Assembly: GCA_031259755.1 (NCBI GenBank)
Contig: JAIRKY010000008.1
Location: 1 to 32,769 of the forward strand
Direction of reading: 5' to 3'
Length of the DNA stretch: 32,769 nt
Source: Mediterranea sp. (in: CFB group bacteria)
GTDB lineage: Bacteria; Bacteroidota; Bacteroidia; Bacteroidales; Bacteroidaceae
The translations under genes were made by a program, and so were the position numbers. Shown here one piece after another: positions 32,318-32,769 of the stretch; the stretch's first letter is position 1; every line of letters begins with the position of its first letter. The notes beneath the pieces were generated by a model. It saw nothing but the letters and a program-made list of their open reading frames with translations, was not told the origin of the DNA and searched no databases.

Positions 32318-32769
32318 CCGTTTTTAGAGCTACAACGCAAAGTCAGCCTGCTGATGGCAATCTTCGTCAAGATGATGTGCATGGGCAAATGTACAGGGAT
32401 CTCCTTTATCGATTCCACCCCGCTTCGTAGCTGTCACATAAAAAGAGAGAAACAGCATAAGACATTTAAAGGTATTGCCGGGAAGGGACAATGTTCCATC
32501 GGCTGGTTCTATGTTTTCAAACTCCACCTGATTATCAACGACAAGGGAGAAATCCTGGAGTTTATCCTCACCCCGGGCAATGTGGATGACAGGGAACCGC
32601 TCAAAAACATGTACCTGCATAAACGGATTTTCGGAAAACTCTTTGGTGATAAGGGATACATTTCAAAAGACCTGTTCGAGCAACTCTTTGTCGACGGGCT
32701 AGATCTTGTTAACAAATTACGCAAGAATATGAAAAATGCCCTGATGCTATTGCATGACCGGATCATGCT
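32318..32769 (+). mobile_element. IS982-family transposase, 5' decayed, running off the right edge
   Basis: From 32318 the frame is open to the window's end and encodes PFLELQRKVSLLMAIFVKM, then GKCTGISFIDSTPLRSCH, KTFKGIAGKGQCSIGWFYVF, KLHLIINDKGEILEF, TPGNVDDREPLKN, GKLFGDKGYISKDLFEQLFV and KLRKNMKNALMLLHDRIM. This is the IS982 DDE transposase core with the first D at 32411-32413 and the second at 32648-32650; the final E lies past the edge. Just upstream the same frame has TAA (32315-32317). One extra T at 32312-32315 and one missing T at 32320-32325 would explain the loss of a usual SFNRFLEL. The element is therefore probably inactive, unless there is a sequencing error in the T-runs. Confidence 0.82.

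Noticed and set aside
1-32769. tRNA or rRNA genes
   Set aside because: No cloverleaf with a TTCGA-type T-loop and no rRNA-like stretch was recognised by eye on either strand; a tRNA scan would be the decisive check.

Overview
The window reads as chromosomal DNA of a member of the Bacteroidales (phylum Bacteroidota), probably close to Parabacteroides or Tannerellaceae. The evidence is a SusC/SusD pair, a porin of the Bacteroidetes type, a DUF3127 protein, the dnaN / exonuclease / coaBC / recN / rlmB neighbourhood, an IS982-type transposase resembling those of Bacteroides, and many promoters with the phylum-specific -7 element TAnnTTTG. The genus is inferred from recall of gene content and order, not from a search.

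Layout. 1-56: the first codons of a leftward secreted protein, preceded by two copies of a perfect TetR-like palindrome. 57-1030: a long non-coding stretch with palindromes. 1031-4195: a rightward 2-oxoacid:ferredoxin oxidoreductase operon (TPR protein, two-cluster ferredoxin, alpha subunit, an easily missed 56-residue membrane protein, beta subunit, gamma subunit), followed by a porin (4242-6233) and a Gfo/Idh/MocA oxidoreductase (6286-7266). 7277-14235: a leftward glycan-use operon, susC - susD - GH35-like beta-galactosidase. 14236-14972: a repeat-rich spacer containing two minisatellites with a 21-bp period. 14973-16834: leftward acetyl/succinyl-CoA:CoA-transferase and a small membrane protein. 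17381-19626: rightward XRE-cupin regulator and acyl-CoA ligase.

19823-30198 is a housekeeping block: a carboxynorspermidine-dehydrogenase-like enzyme, recA, a convergent DUF3127 gene with an SSB-like tail, then dnaN, a DEDDh exonuclease, coaBC, recN, rlmB and a trypsin-fold/TPR protein whose catalytic residues look lost. Most of it concerns DNA replication and repair.

30211-32769 looks like accessory DNA. It holds a ParE/RelE-type toxin with its antitoxin, a pair of mobile-element helix-turn-helix genes that are both broken (one by a stop codon, one by a frameshift), and an IS982 transposase with a decayed 5' part that runs off the right edge.

The most unusual non-coding signal is a 52-bp element, 46/52 identical, at the promoters of both the 2-oxoacid oxidoreductase operon and the carboxynorspermidine-dehydrogenase-like gene almost 19 kb away. 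It points to a shared regulator or a special promoter class linking the two. I found no clearly new multi-gene defence or biosynthetic system. The best candidates for undescribed biology are that element, the SSB-like DUF3127 protein, the inactive trypsin-fold/TPR protein and the 21-bp repeat arrays.
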